The position numbers were made by a program, and so were the translations under genes. The notes below the pieces were generated by a model. It did no database searches and was not told the DNA's origin. It was given only the letters and a program-made list of their open reading frames with translations. This document shows positions 26,501 to 33,013 of a stretch of 64,000 nt of DNA, one piece after another; positions within the stretch are counted from its first letter, which is position 1; every line of letters starts with the position of its first letter. The DNA lies in NCBI GenBank assembly GCA_964621165.1, contig CAZULC010000003.1:131221-195220 (forward strand). The letters run 5' to 3'. The DNA is from UMGS1696 sp964621165 (lineage in GTDB: Bacteria > Bacillota > Clostridia > Oscillospirales > CAG-272).

Positions 26501-26825
26501 ATTCAGCGGTTTTCCCGATTCGCGTCAGCTCAAGTACGCTTGTTATGGCGATTCCGTCAATCTCATCAACATCCGGGTCAACTTCCCCCGTGGGCTTGAG
26601 TTCCATCGCGTCAATTGTGAACGGCTCCGTTTCCTCAGTTTCAACAGATTCATTTCCTGGCGAATCCGGCATTTCTTCATCCTTCGCACAAGAGCTTAAC
26701 CCAAAAAGGGAAGCGGAAGCCAAAAGAACCGGCAGAGCATATTTCAAAAACAACAGCCTGAACGATCCGATATCAGTAAAGGTCGACTGTGCTTTCGTTT
26801 TATTATATCTGTTCCAGTTAGTCAT
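23568..26825 (-). CDS. Large CotH-kinase-domain lipoprotein with GLUG-like and Ig-like modules
   Basis: 1085 aa from ATG 26825 (AAAGGA about 11 nt upstream; an ATG 9 codons earlier is possible). The signal peptide ends in a lipobox (FGLSSC, Cys about residue 46), so it is a lipoprotein on the outer membrane face. About residues 100-330 form repeated GLUG-like beta segments (FDGRGHTIMNMNILL). About 350-430 resemble the atrophied bacterial Ig domain (WVSSDESVIKI). The CotH kinase-like domain spans about 540-900, with RNKLSYDFGANLG, NGHYYGIYQFCENIR and the metal-binding GPIWDMDWAAGN. CotH proteins phosphorylate secreted or coat proteins; the target here is unknown. Confidence 0.85.
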   Translation of the reverse strand: MTNWNRYNKTKAQSTFTDIGSFRLLFLKYALPVLLASASLFGLSSCAKDEEMPDSPGNESVETEETEPFTIDAMELKPTGEVDPDVDEIDGIAITSVLELTRIGKTAEYPMDGDYVLAADLDCSGIQNFSPIGGAFSDCGIVSGENVFTGTFDGRGHTIMNMNILLSSYERVHVGMFGSVGSDDENDPAVIKNIIFKDVTVTGKADGPATYAILAGQVDGYAIIDNISLISGEVNIDVGSGDILGIGSLIGQCRTQSWTGCSNMGVSVTNIYSNISVYGTNNSSTNYTSGIIGRIRGSNLGELSNVLFTGVATFSTYLSNPISSGDSKAEKIENVYYLEGSGEDLNGFGHIVKTDALTSGEVTLDSDYWVVESGFMPLLKMTKDSSLFSILDFVTVELKDGESEDKIKSDFSVTDEFMGEKIEWVSSDESVIKIVDGTAKVIKPSLGFKDVTLYATNGGYAKKYNLRVVSGVVGSLVREGNDIVAKNFPNGVEYKWVVKNPVTDVEILSRTTDENKITLTENMQNAIIKLSVEGYDDLTFFNSNLPTIYISSDRDYYSVEKDVYSPAQMSISTTEFYSDTKYNGDIQIKLRGNSTAYQSKRPFHIKLSKKTDMFGMGEDKHWVLLANTFDRTNMRNKLSYDFGANLGLLGCESILVNLIYNGHYYGIYQFCENIRIDPERVDIFNWEDVAEDVAKAIGEKENLSDEDIDKLEDNLTANLSWVTSGKFGNYTISNYYDTSNFDITGGYLLENDSYYDEYSKFTTENDMKIMVQSPEYLATNTEMFSFLIEYIQDMEDSIYSPNRLNDEGKHYSEYMDVDSFIDFWMVNQVFKNVELLFKSCYMYKDVGGLLTFGPIWDMDWAAGNHVNLWGDSGRYDSWWHSESQDREYWYRALYNDPDFIVKLYDRWNEIQGEIDKIFTELDSIDSEIGSVADLDNKLWNYEWSNSKEVSNLREWLENRREWMNTQFSNPQKLMKSFGYYEASKNFSIDKVEEDDSTVKLTISVKDDVLVSVDILVNGSLLREEPITNGCVISIDKSELREAGKYNAIELLAKKEDGSYRNVKKRSGLKGSTMVEASTEFYMVKE

Positions 26826-26865
26826 AACGCCATGAGTCCTTTCAAAGTGCATAATATATTATCTT

Positions 26866-26894
26866 ATTCTAACACAAAATTGTTGAAATTTCAA
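26866..26894 (-). promoter_or_regulatory. Sigma-A promoter of the CotH lipoprotein gene
   Basis: Minus strand: TTGAAA (26894-26889), 17-nt spacer, TAGAAT (26871-26866), about 40 nt before the start codon. A vegetative-type promoter argues against strictly sporulation-specific expression. Confidence 0.65.
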
Positions 26895-27006
26895 TAGAAA
26901 AATCAAGATTAACATGATTTTTTTGTAATCTACAACTTCATAAATCAGCTTTCAGAGAAAAAACTGAACTGAAACCTTAATGACTACAGAAATAGCTGTC
27001 GGACGT

Positions 27007-27035
27007 GCAAGGAAATTCAATAATACAACATATTA
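27007..27035 (+). promoter_or_regulatory. Candidate sigma-G-type promoter of the SASP gene
   Basis: CATATTA (27029-27035) fits the sigma-G -10 pattern CATnHTA. GCAAG (27007-27011) is a 4-of-5 match to GHATR with a 17-nt spacer. No sigma-A promoter is apparent. Weak but fitting for a forespore gene. Confidence 0.35.
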
Positions 27036-27128
27036 CCATTCATAATCAAAACACAATTGGTTCATAATATTAGCGTAGAGCAAAAGGCTCTGCCAAAGAA
27101 AAATTTAATCAAGAAAATGGAGTTTAAC

Positions 27129-27335
27129 ATGAGCAACACAAACAACAACAAAATCGTAGTTCCCGAAGCAAAGGCAGCCATGGAGCAGTTCAAGATGCAA
27201 GCGGCTAACGAAGTAGGGGTAAACCTGCAGAAAGGCTACAACGGCAACCTCACTTCCCGTGAAGCCGGTTCAGTAGGCGGTCAGATGGTCAAGAAGATGA
27301 TTGAGAAGTACGAGAACGAGCTTTCCGCGAAGTAA
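27129..27335 (+). CDS. Alpha/beta-type small acid-soluble spore protein
   Basis: 68-residue DNA-binding protein that coats forespore DNA and protects it from UV and heat. The start is ATG 27129 (MSNTNNNKIVVPEAKAAM), with GGAG 8 nt upstream; the frame is open 24 codons further up without a ribosome site. The SASP signature 2 is clear (REAGSVGGQMVKKMIEKY). At the germination-protease site the usual K-x-E-(I/V/F)-A is replaced by K-M-Q-A-A, so the P1 Glu is Gln. A long hairpin terminator follows. Confidence 0.93.
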   Translation: MSNTNNNKIVVPEAKAAMEQFKMQAANEVGVNLQKGYNGNLTSREAGSVGGQMVKKMIEKYENELSAK

Positions 27336-27369
27336 TTTCACCCCGGCTTAAATCTCAATAATAAAAAAA

Positions 27370-27430
27370 AGAAAAGTCCCGCATAAGAGCAGTCAAGCTA
27401 CCGCTTCTGTGCAGAGGCTTTTCTTTTTTC
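27370..27430. terminator. Terminator shared by the SASP gene and the convergent glycosyltransferase gene
   Basis: AGAAAAG/CTTTTCT base stem, with an inner GCATAAGAGC/GCTTCTGTGC stem (9 of 10 paired). T-rich tracts follow on both strands. Confidence 0.75.
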
Positions 27431-27452
27431 TACCTTGTGATAATATGTCAGC

Positions 27453-28304
27453 TCATTTTCGACAGTTCTTCCGCATGATTTTGTCATACACAAGTCTGCG
27501 AAAAGGGGTCGGAAAAACCGTAAATCCGATTATGTACGCCATATTGAGTACAGCTTTCGGTATATTTATCATATGGTTGACAATCATGTACCTTTGCAGC
27601 TTCAGCCAACCGGAAACAAGCTTCTTTGAACCACGCCGCTTGATAAATCCGCTTCCAACCCTGACCTTCACGAGGACGTCGGGCATGTTGCCAAGCTTCA
27701 ATCCAGCGTTCAGCATTTTCAGCCAAAGGAAATAATCCTCGAGCTGTGGTAATGGTTCATAACCGCCGCATTTGTCCAGAGACGACCTCTTTATGCAGAC
27801 CGACACATGATTCATCGGGTTCCGTGTGCGGCTCATTTTTCTGATTCCGTCAAGGGAAGCCGGACACTCGCGGATTCTGTAGCACCTGTTCGGGTCCGAT
27901 TCAAATTCCGCTATAATTCCGCCGACTGCATCAAGCTCCGGATGGGATTTTGCGTATGCCAGCTGTTTTTCAAATCTATCTCTCACGCTCACGTCGTCCG
28001 AATCCATCCTGAAAATATACTCGCCATGACAGTGCCTGCATCCTTCTCTCAAAGCCGCGCCAAGTCCGACCTTTTCATCAAATGATACTGTTTTGACAAC
28101 ATTTTCCTTGCTAAGCATGAATTCGTCAATCACGCGATATAAATCATCAGTCAGCTTTCCGTCGAATAAAATGATAATTTCGTCCGGCTTAAGCGTCTGA
28201 CTGTCGTAAATGCTTTCGAGGGCGGACTTGAAAAAAGCGGGTTTTTCTTTGTTGTATACAGGCATGAGAATGGAAAAGTTCACATTGTGGTTAGCGTCGT
28301 TCAT
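27453..28304 (-). CDS. Family 2 glycosyltransferase
   Basis: Cytoplasmic GT-A fold glycosyltransferase (283 aa). The opening SILMPVYNKE strand is followed by ESIYDSQTLKPDEIIILFDG. The D-x-D-type motif appears as RMDSDDVS near residue 98, and the acceptor loop as QLEDYFLWLKML. A short hydrophobic stretch near the C-terminus (AVLNMAYIIGFTVF) may touch the membrane. It resembles enzymes that add single sugars to wall or capsular polymers; the donor and acceptor cannot be read from sequence. It is monocistronic, with its own promoter at 28424-28452. Confidence 0.88.
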   Translation of the reverse strand: MNDANHNVNFSILMPVYNKEKPAFFKSALESIYDSQTLKPDEIIILFDGKLTDDLYRVIDEFMLSKENVVKTVSFDEKVGLGAALREGCRHCHGEYIFRMDSDDVSVRDRFEKQLAYAKSHPELDAVGGIIAEFESDPNRCYRIRECPASLDGIRKMSRTRNPMNHVSVCIKRSSLDKCGGYEPLPQLEDYFLWLKMLNAGLKLGNMPDVLVKVRVGSGFIKRRGSKKLVSGWLKLQRYMIVNHMINIPKAVLNMAYIIGFTVFPTPFRRLVYDKIMRKNCRK

Positions 28305-28423
28305 TGATTAACCTTACCTTTGGCCGAAACTTGATTTTTTACACTCTGTAAATACGGGATTGCCGCGAATTGTGTCAGATACAGTATTATAAAAAAGAAG
28401 ATTTTGGAATTTTGTCGTTTTAA

Positions 28424-28452
28424 ATTATATACCTTATTTTACATTTTGTCAA
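28424..28452 (-). promoter_or_regulatory. Perfect sigma-A promoter of the glycosyltransferase gene
   Basis: Minus strand: TTGACA (28452-28447), 17-nt spacer, TATAAT (28429-28424). It lies just after the spoIIA terminator and leaves a leader of about 110 nt. The 28305-28618 spacer holds only this promoter and the terminator. Confidence 0.8.
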
Positions 28453-28477
28453 TATAAATTTTAATCTTATTATAAAA

Positions 28478-28526
28478 TTTAAAAAGTCCCGCATGTAAAG
28501 CTGAACCAACCTCACAGCGGAACTTT
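28478..28526 (-). terminator. Terminator of the spoIIA operon
   Basis: Minus strand: AAAGTTCCGC/GCGGGACTTT stem (10 bp, one G-U pair) followed by TTTAAATTTT. Confidence 0.78.
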
Positions 28527-28618
28527 ATTTAAGTATTACGTAAAGTTATTCAATATAACCATATCAGCCTGTAAAAACGATAACCTTCCTCCATTATTAT
28601 ATAAAATATACCGCCGAA

Positions 28619-29392
28619 CTACGCCAGCTCTTCACGCAGGACTTTGAAAATCTTCTTTTCCTCCCGCGACACTTTTACCTGCGTCAATCCAAGAGCGTCT
28701 GCCGTCTGCTGCTGGGAATAATCCTGGAAGTACCGCAGTGTAATAATCTGCCGCCACAACTTCGGAAGCGCGTTTATACTCTCGCTCAGCGCAACCCGTT
28801 CAATCATTTTGCCGAGTTCGTCATCTGTCGCGGGAATTACATCTTCAAGAGAAAAATCGTCGTCGCCGATTACTTCTGACAGCGACCGCGGAGCTATTGT
28901 CGAATCAAGTGCGTCTGCAGCTTCATCCACCGATACTCCGACCTTCTTCGCCAGATCCTCAAGACGAGGCTCCTCACCGTACTCCGCGATGTACTTTTCT
29001 CTCTCACGCATGATGGCAGCTCCTGTACGCTTTTTTATCCGGCTGACCTTGAGCGCACCGTCGTCCCGCAGAAACCGCCGGATTTCACCGATAATCAGCG
29101 GAACGGCATATGTTGAAAAGGCGTTGCCGCGGCTTATATCGAAGCTGCGTATTGCTTTAAGCAGGCCGATTGAGCCAATCTGTACAAGGTCCTCAAACTC
29201 GCACCCGCGTCCCTTGAATCTGTGGGCAATACCCGTCACCAGCCGTGAGTTCAGCTCCATGATTTCTCCCTCAACGGAAGTGTCGCCGTCCGCGTACTTT
29301 TGCAGAAGCACCATCGTGTCGCCGCTGACTTTGGAGTTTTCGCTTTTTACTTCATATTTTTGTCTGTCGTTTTCTATAAGAACTGCTGACAT
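28619..29392 (-). CDS. sigF: Forespore RNA polymerase sigma factor SigF
   Basis: First compartment-specific sigma factor of sporulation (257 aa), switched on in the forespore when SpoIIAB releases it. Region 2 is visible as CEFEDLVQIGSIGLLKAIRSFD and AFSTYAVPLIIGEIRRFLRDDG, and region 4 as LPKLWRQIITLRYFQDYSQQ with a helix-turn-helix ADALGLTQVKVSREEKK. It is the last gene of spoIIAA-spoIIAB-sigF. A 104-nt gap separates it from spoIIAB, longer than usual. The gap contains an AGCGG-TTCT-CCGCT hairpin and a TATAAT on the coding strand. Confidence 0.94.
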   Translation of the reverse strand: MSAVLIENDRQKYEVKSENSKVSGDTMVLLQKYADGDTSVEGEIMELNSRLVTGIAHRFKGRGCEFEDLVQIGSIGLLKAIRSFDISRGNAFSTYAVPLIIGEIRRFLRDDGALKVSRIKKRTGAAIMREREKYIAEYGEEPRLEDLAKKVGVSVDEAADALDSTIAPRSLSEVIGDDDFSLEDVIPATDDELGKMIERVALSESINALPKLWRQIITLRYFQDYSQQQTADALGLTQVKVSREEKKIFKVLREELA

Positions 29393-29496
29393 ACCAATTC
29401 ACATCCGGCCTGAATATACGGCATCATGTATTATTATACCAACTCAGACGTGGACCTTTCTCCCTCTTTGATTAAGCGGAGAACCGCTATGTACGT

Positions 29497-29952
29497 CTAT
29501 ATTTTGTAAACCGGAAGCGCCGACAGCTTCTTCGACATCAGGACCCGCGTACCTTTTCCGACGGTGGATGATACTTTCAGCGAATCCATGAAGTTTTCGA
29601 TAATAGTGAACCCCATTCCGCTTCTCTCGTTTTCCCGGTCGGTGGTGTACAAAGGACGCATTGCTTCCTCAACATCCTCGATTCCGCAGCCTTTGTCCTT
29701 GATTTCCGCTATAAAAATCCGGCTTTCTGTAAGCTTGAGTGTTAAAACGATCTCACCGGGTGCTTCTCTGTACCCGTGAACAATGGCGTTCGTGACAGCT
29801 TCTGAGACGGCACACTTTATGTCCGACAGCTCGTCATACGTGGGATTGAGCTGGGTGAGAAATGAAGCTGCGGCGGCTCTGGCAAAGGCTTCGTTCTGAG
29901 AAAGGGAAGGGAAGATTATCTTTGTTTGATTTATTATAACTTGTTTAGCCAT
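29497..29952 (-). CDS. spoIIAB: Anti-sigma F factor / serine kinase SpoIIAB
   Basis: GHKL-fold protein kinase (151 aa) that binds SigF and phosphorylates SpoIIAA. The N box is in AVSEAVTNAIVHGY, the G1 box in IKDKGCGIEDVE, and the ATP lid and G2 box in ENERSGMGFTIIENFMD. GGAGG lies 8-9 nt before the ATG at 29952. It is 17 nt after spoIIAA. Length and motifs are normal. Confidence 0.95.
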   Translation of the reverse strand: MAKQVIINQTKIIFPSLSQNEAFARAAAASFLTQLNPTYDELSDIKCAVSEAVTNAIVHGYREAPGEIVLTLKLTESRIFIAEIKDKGCGIEDVEEAMRPLYTTDRENERSGMGFTIIENFMDSLKVSSTVGKGTRVLMSKKLSALPVYKI

Positions 29953-29969
29953 GTGGTTTTCCTCCGGCG

Positions 29970-30329
29970 TCAGTACGCTGTCTTAACCCTGTTCTTCTGT
30001 GCATTAATATTCGTTTCAATTTTAATCAGCCGCTCTGTTCCGGCAAGGTCGAGAATCCGCTTTATCTGCGGTGTCGGGTTTGCCACCTTGAAGCTGATTC
30101 CCATCTCCACAGCCTTAGCGTACCGTCCGAGAATCAGACCAAGTCCGGAGCTGTCCATGAACGTGACCCGGGAGAGATCAAGAATCAGCTCGTCCGGCCG
30201 CTGCAGGAACACTTTTGTGTCAATTTTGCCCCGTATTATCCGCGCATTGTGATGATCCACGTCTCCGTCGAGAAAAATCGTGAGAATCTTGCCCGAGGTT
30301 ATGCTTTTGAGTAAGTTTTCTGAATCCAT
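29970..30329 (-). CDS. spoIIAA: Anti-sigma F factor antagonist SpoIIAA
   Basis: STAS-domain protein (119 aa) that, when dephosphorylated by SpoIIE, frees SigF from SpoIIAB. The phosphorylated serine sits in the MDSSGLGLILGRY motif near residue 59. The protein has a C-terminal extension of about 10 residues after the STAS fold. GGAG lies about 10 nt upstream of the ATG. It is the first gene of the operon; the upstream region has a TATAAT and a palindrome (see the regulatory entry). Confidence 0.94.
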   Translation of the reverse strand: MDSENLLKSITSGKILTIFLDGDVDHHNARIIRGKIDTKVFLQRPDELILDLSRVTFMDSSGLGLILGRYAKAVEMGISFKVANPTPQIKRILDLAGTERLIKIETNINAQKNRVKTAY

Positions 30330-30367
30330 CTTTATTTAATCTCCGTAAAATTTAAAATCAGTCTCAT

Positions 30368-30402
30368 CAAAGTTTAACTTTGGATTTTCTGTATAAATTA
30401 TA
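30368..30402 (-). promoter_or_regulatory. Possible spoIIA promoter element and operator
   Basis: A minus-strand TATAAT (30402-30397) lies about 70 nt before spoIIAA without a clear -35. Just downstream is a perfect 7-bp-arm palindrome CAAAGTT-T-AACTTTG (30368-30382), in a typical operator position. I found no convincing sigma-H or Spo0A site. Confidence 0.35.
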
Positions 30403-30469
30403 GCTCAAGATTGATGAAAAAAATGTCGCAATATAGTCGCTGATTAAAAATTTTTTCAATAAAAAAATA

Positions 30470-30498
30470 TTGACACAGTTTGAGTGATGTGGTATTAT
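30470..30498 (+). promoter_or_regulatory. Sigma-A promoter of the phosphofructokinase gene
   Basis: TTGACA (30470-30475), 17-nt spacer, TATTAT (30493-30498). A roughly 100-nt AT-rich leader follows in which I see no riboswitch. Confidence 0.78.
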
Positions 30499-30603
30499 AT
30501 ATATTGAAAGTTTTATAATAGACTTTAACATAAAAATTATAGATTATGCAAAATCAAAATGCAATCAAACTGTTAAAAAATAACAATATAAGGAGCAAAT
30601 ATC

Positions 30604-31854
30604 ATGACAAAACTAATCGGAGCGGCAGTAGTAGGACAATCAGGAGGTCCCACCTCCGCAATAAACGCGACACTTGCAGGAGTCATCAAAGGCTGCTTTG
30701 AATCGAAAGAGTGCGTTACAAAGCTCTACGGAATGAAAAACGGAATCGAAGGCTTCATCTGCAAGCGTCTCTGCGACCTGACCGAACTGTTTTCTGATGC
30801 GGCAGGCGGGCTGGACAATGATAAACTTGAAATGCTGAAAACCACTCCGTCGGCGGCTCTCGGCTCATGCAGAAAAAAACTGCCCAAACCGGAAGACGCC
30901 CCCGCGTTTTTTGAAAACCTCATCGCACTGTTCAAAAAGTACGACATACGCTATTTCTTCTACATAGGCGGCAACGACTCCATGGATACCGTGGCAAAGC
31001 TCAGCGAATACCTGAAAGCCGCTGACTACGAAATGCGGGTCATAGGTGTGCCGAAAACCATTGACAACGACCTGATCGGCACAGACCACACCCCCGGATT
31101 CGGCTCAGCGGCAAAATACATCGCCACAACCATGCAGGAAATCATCCGCGACTGTGCAGTTTACACTACAAAAGCCGTAACAATCGTGGAAATCATGGGA
31201 CGTGATGCGGGATGGCTCACAGCGGCTGCGGTTCTTCCGAGAGTAATCAACGGCACAGAAACAGACTATGTTTACCTCCCTGAGGTGGACTTCGACATTG
31301 ACAATTTCTACCGCGACATCGAAAACGCATTCGCAAAGCACCCCAATGTGGTAATCGCCGTGTCCGAAGGAATCAGATACGCGGACGGACGCTATGTTGG
31401 CGAGGGAACCCAGTCCGGCGTGGCTGACGTTTTCGGTCACAAATACCTCTCCGGCACGGGAAAAGCCCTTGAAATGCTGGTGAAAGAGAAGTTCGGCTGC
31501 AAGACCCGTTCAATCGAGCTGAACCTTCCCCAGAGATGTGCCGCTCACCTCACCTCAAAAACCGACCTCGACGAATCATGCAAAGCAGGCGAAACCGCGG
31601 TTCTCTCAGCAGTCAGCGGAATCACAGGCCACATGATAGCCTTCGTGCGCGGCGAGGGTGAGTACAGCGTGACCTGCCAGCCCATGGACGTGAGCAAAAT
31701 CGCCAACGCCGTCAAGACCGTTCCCGCCGAATTTATCAACAAGGAAGGAAACAACGTCACCGACGAATGCCTCGAGTACATCAAGCCCCTCATCAAAGGC
31801 GAGACTGCTCCCGTATGGAAGGACGGACTGCCCCTTCATTTCATAATTAAATAA
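30604..31854 (+). CDS. 6-phosphofructokinase, diphosphate-dependent type
   Basis: Phosphofructokinase of the PFK-A superfamily (416 aa). Two residues decide the phosphoryl donor. The loop that is GGDGS in ATP-PFK reads GGNDSMDT here (Asp at the Gly104 position), and the loop that is GTIDND reads PKTIDND (Lys at the Gly124 position). Both are the known signature of PPi-using enzymes, so the reversible PPi reaction is inferred. GQSGGPTSAINATLAG opens the fold and EIMGRDAGWL is the substrate loop. AAGGAG lies about 8 nt before the ATG. Confidence 0.88.
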   Translation: MTKLIGAAVVGQSGGPTSAINATLAGVIKGCFESKECVTKLYGMKNGIEGFICKRLCDLTELFSDAAGGLDNDKLEMLKTTPSAALGSCRKKLPKPEDAPAFFENLIALFKKYDIRYFFYIGGNDSMDTVAKLSEYLKAADYEMRVIGVPKTIDNDLIGTDHTPGFGSAAKYIATTMQEIIRDCAVYTTKAVTIVEIMGRDAGWLTAAAVLPRVINGTETDYVYLPEVDFDIDNFYRDIENAFAKHPNVVIAVSEGIRYADGRYVGEGTQSGVADVFGHKYLSGTGKALEMLVKEKFGCKTRSIELNLPQRCAAHLTSKTDLDESCKAGETAVLSAVSGITGHMIAFVRGEGEYSVTCQPMDVSKIANAVKTVPAEFINKEGNNVTDECLEYIKPLIKGETAPVWKDGLPLHFIIK

Positions 31855-31967
31855 TTATAAACTCCTGTCAATTTAGCAGGATTATTTATTATCGCGCAAT
31901 GAAATTACATCAAATCAGATAGTACCGCAGTTCAATCATCATCAAAACCAAACGAAGGAGTAAAACA

Positions 31968-32624
31968 ATGCTGTTTCAAAACGGAGATAAAATCGTGTTT
32001 ACGGGAGATTCCGTGACGGACGCCAATAGAAAAAGACCAGTCGGTGAGGGACTCTGGCAGGGTGTGGGCGACGGTTACGTCAGAACGATTGACAACCTGC
32101 TCAATGTAATCTACCCCGACTGGAAAATCTGGATTGCCAACACCGGATGCAGCGGAAACACAAGCCGCGACATCAAGTCCCGCTGGCAGGAGGACGTCAT
32201 GAATCTGAAGCCGGACTGGGTCAGCCTTATGATCGGCATCAACGACATCTGGCGGCAGTTTGACGAACCCGCTGTGCAGACTTCACATGTTTACGCCAAT
32301 GAATATAAGAGCAACCTGTGCGAAATGCTTGAGAGAACTCTTCCCGTGGTCAAGGGAGTCATCATCCTCTCGCCATACTACATGGAGACAAACCGCGAGG
32401 ACAAAATGCGCCGGATGTGCGACGAATACGGAAAAATCTGCGCGGACGTAGCGAAGAAATACAATTGCCGCTTCGTAAATATCCAGCAGGCCTTCGACGA
32501 CTACCTTGTCTACAGGTACCCAGCATATATCTCGTGGGACAGAGTTCACCCGGGAGAAATCGGCAGCACAATCATAGCGAGAGAATTTCTGAAAGCCATC
32601 GGAATCGACCGAAGCTTCATCTGA
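31968..32624 (+). CDS. SGNH/GDSL-type hydrolase (probable carbohydrate esterase)
   Basis: Small cytoplasmic esterase or lipase fold (218 aa). All four SGNH blocks are present: FTGDSVTD (nucleophile Ser), NTGCSGNTS (Gly oxyanion region), MIGINDIW (Asn) and WDRVHPGEIG (Asp-x-x-His). No signal peptide, so the substrate is probably an imported acetylated sugar; this is inference from the family and from the neighbouring sugar genes. AAGGAG is 8 nt before the ATG. It begins a three-gene run with the Cys-cluster gene and the fusion gene. Confidence 0.88.
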   Translation: MLFQNGDKIVFTGDSVTDANRKRPVGEGLWQGVGDGYVRTIDNLLNVIYPDWKIWIANTGCSGNTSRDIKSRWQEDVMNLKPDWVSLMIGINDIWRQFDEPAVQTSHVYANEYKSNLCEMLERTLPVVKGVIILSPYYMETNREDKMRRMCDEYGKICADVAKKYNCRFVNIQQAFDDYLVYRYPAYISWDRVHPGEIGSTIIAREFLKAIGIDRSFI

Positions 32625-32662
32625 ATCAACCCGCAGTTTGCGCAAAAAAGGGAGAAAATCAA

Positions 32663-32998
32663 GTGGAATTAAAAGAGATATATAGTAAAATACCAAAATC
32701 AAAGTGTAAACAAGGCTGCTTAAAATGCTGTACCAATGTAGTACAGTTTACTCCAAGTGAGCTTGAAGCGTGCGGCGGAAAATATGAATGTAATGGTGTG
32801 TGCGGTTTTCTCAAGGACGGAATGTGTATTGTTTATGAAACAAGACCGTTCATGTGCAGAATTTACGGCACAAGTGAAATTTTACAGTGCGACGATTGTA
32901 CTCCCGAGCGTTTTCTCACCGACGAAGAAACCGCGTTCCTTGTGCATCAATACGTTACAAAAAAAAACAAAGAAGAATCGGAAGCGCGACTCCACTGA
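32663..32998 (+). CDS. YkgJ-type cysteine cluster protein
   Basis: 111 aa from GTG 32663 (GGGAGA about 9 nt upstream). The frame extends further upstream through the SGNH gene, but that part is not coding. Eight cysteines are arranged as in the YkgJ/CxxCxxCC family: CKQGCLKCCTN, CNGVCGFL, FMCRIYG and CDDC. The family is presumed to bind zinc or an Fe-S cluster; function is unknown. Codon use is clearly more A/T-ending than in both neighbours, which suggests a different origin. Confidence 0.82.
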   Translation: MELKEIYSKIPKSKCKQGCLKCCTNVVQFTPSELEACGGKYECNGVCGFLKDGMCIVYETRPFMCRIYGTSEILQCDDCTPERFLTDEETAFLVHQYVTKKNKEESEARLH

Positions 32999-33013
32999 AA
33001 GGAAGATAAACAA

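Noticed and set aside
27370..28526. AAAAAGTCCCGCAT-like sequence shared by the SASP and spoIIA terminators
   Set aside because: Short shared words in terminator stems; the flanks differ, so not a mobile repeat.
30403..30440. Possible Spo0A box (TGTCGCAA) upstream of spoIIA
   Set aside because: Too many mismatches to TTTGTCRAA and no matching promoter spacing.
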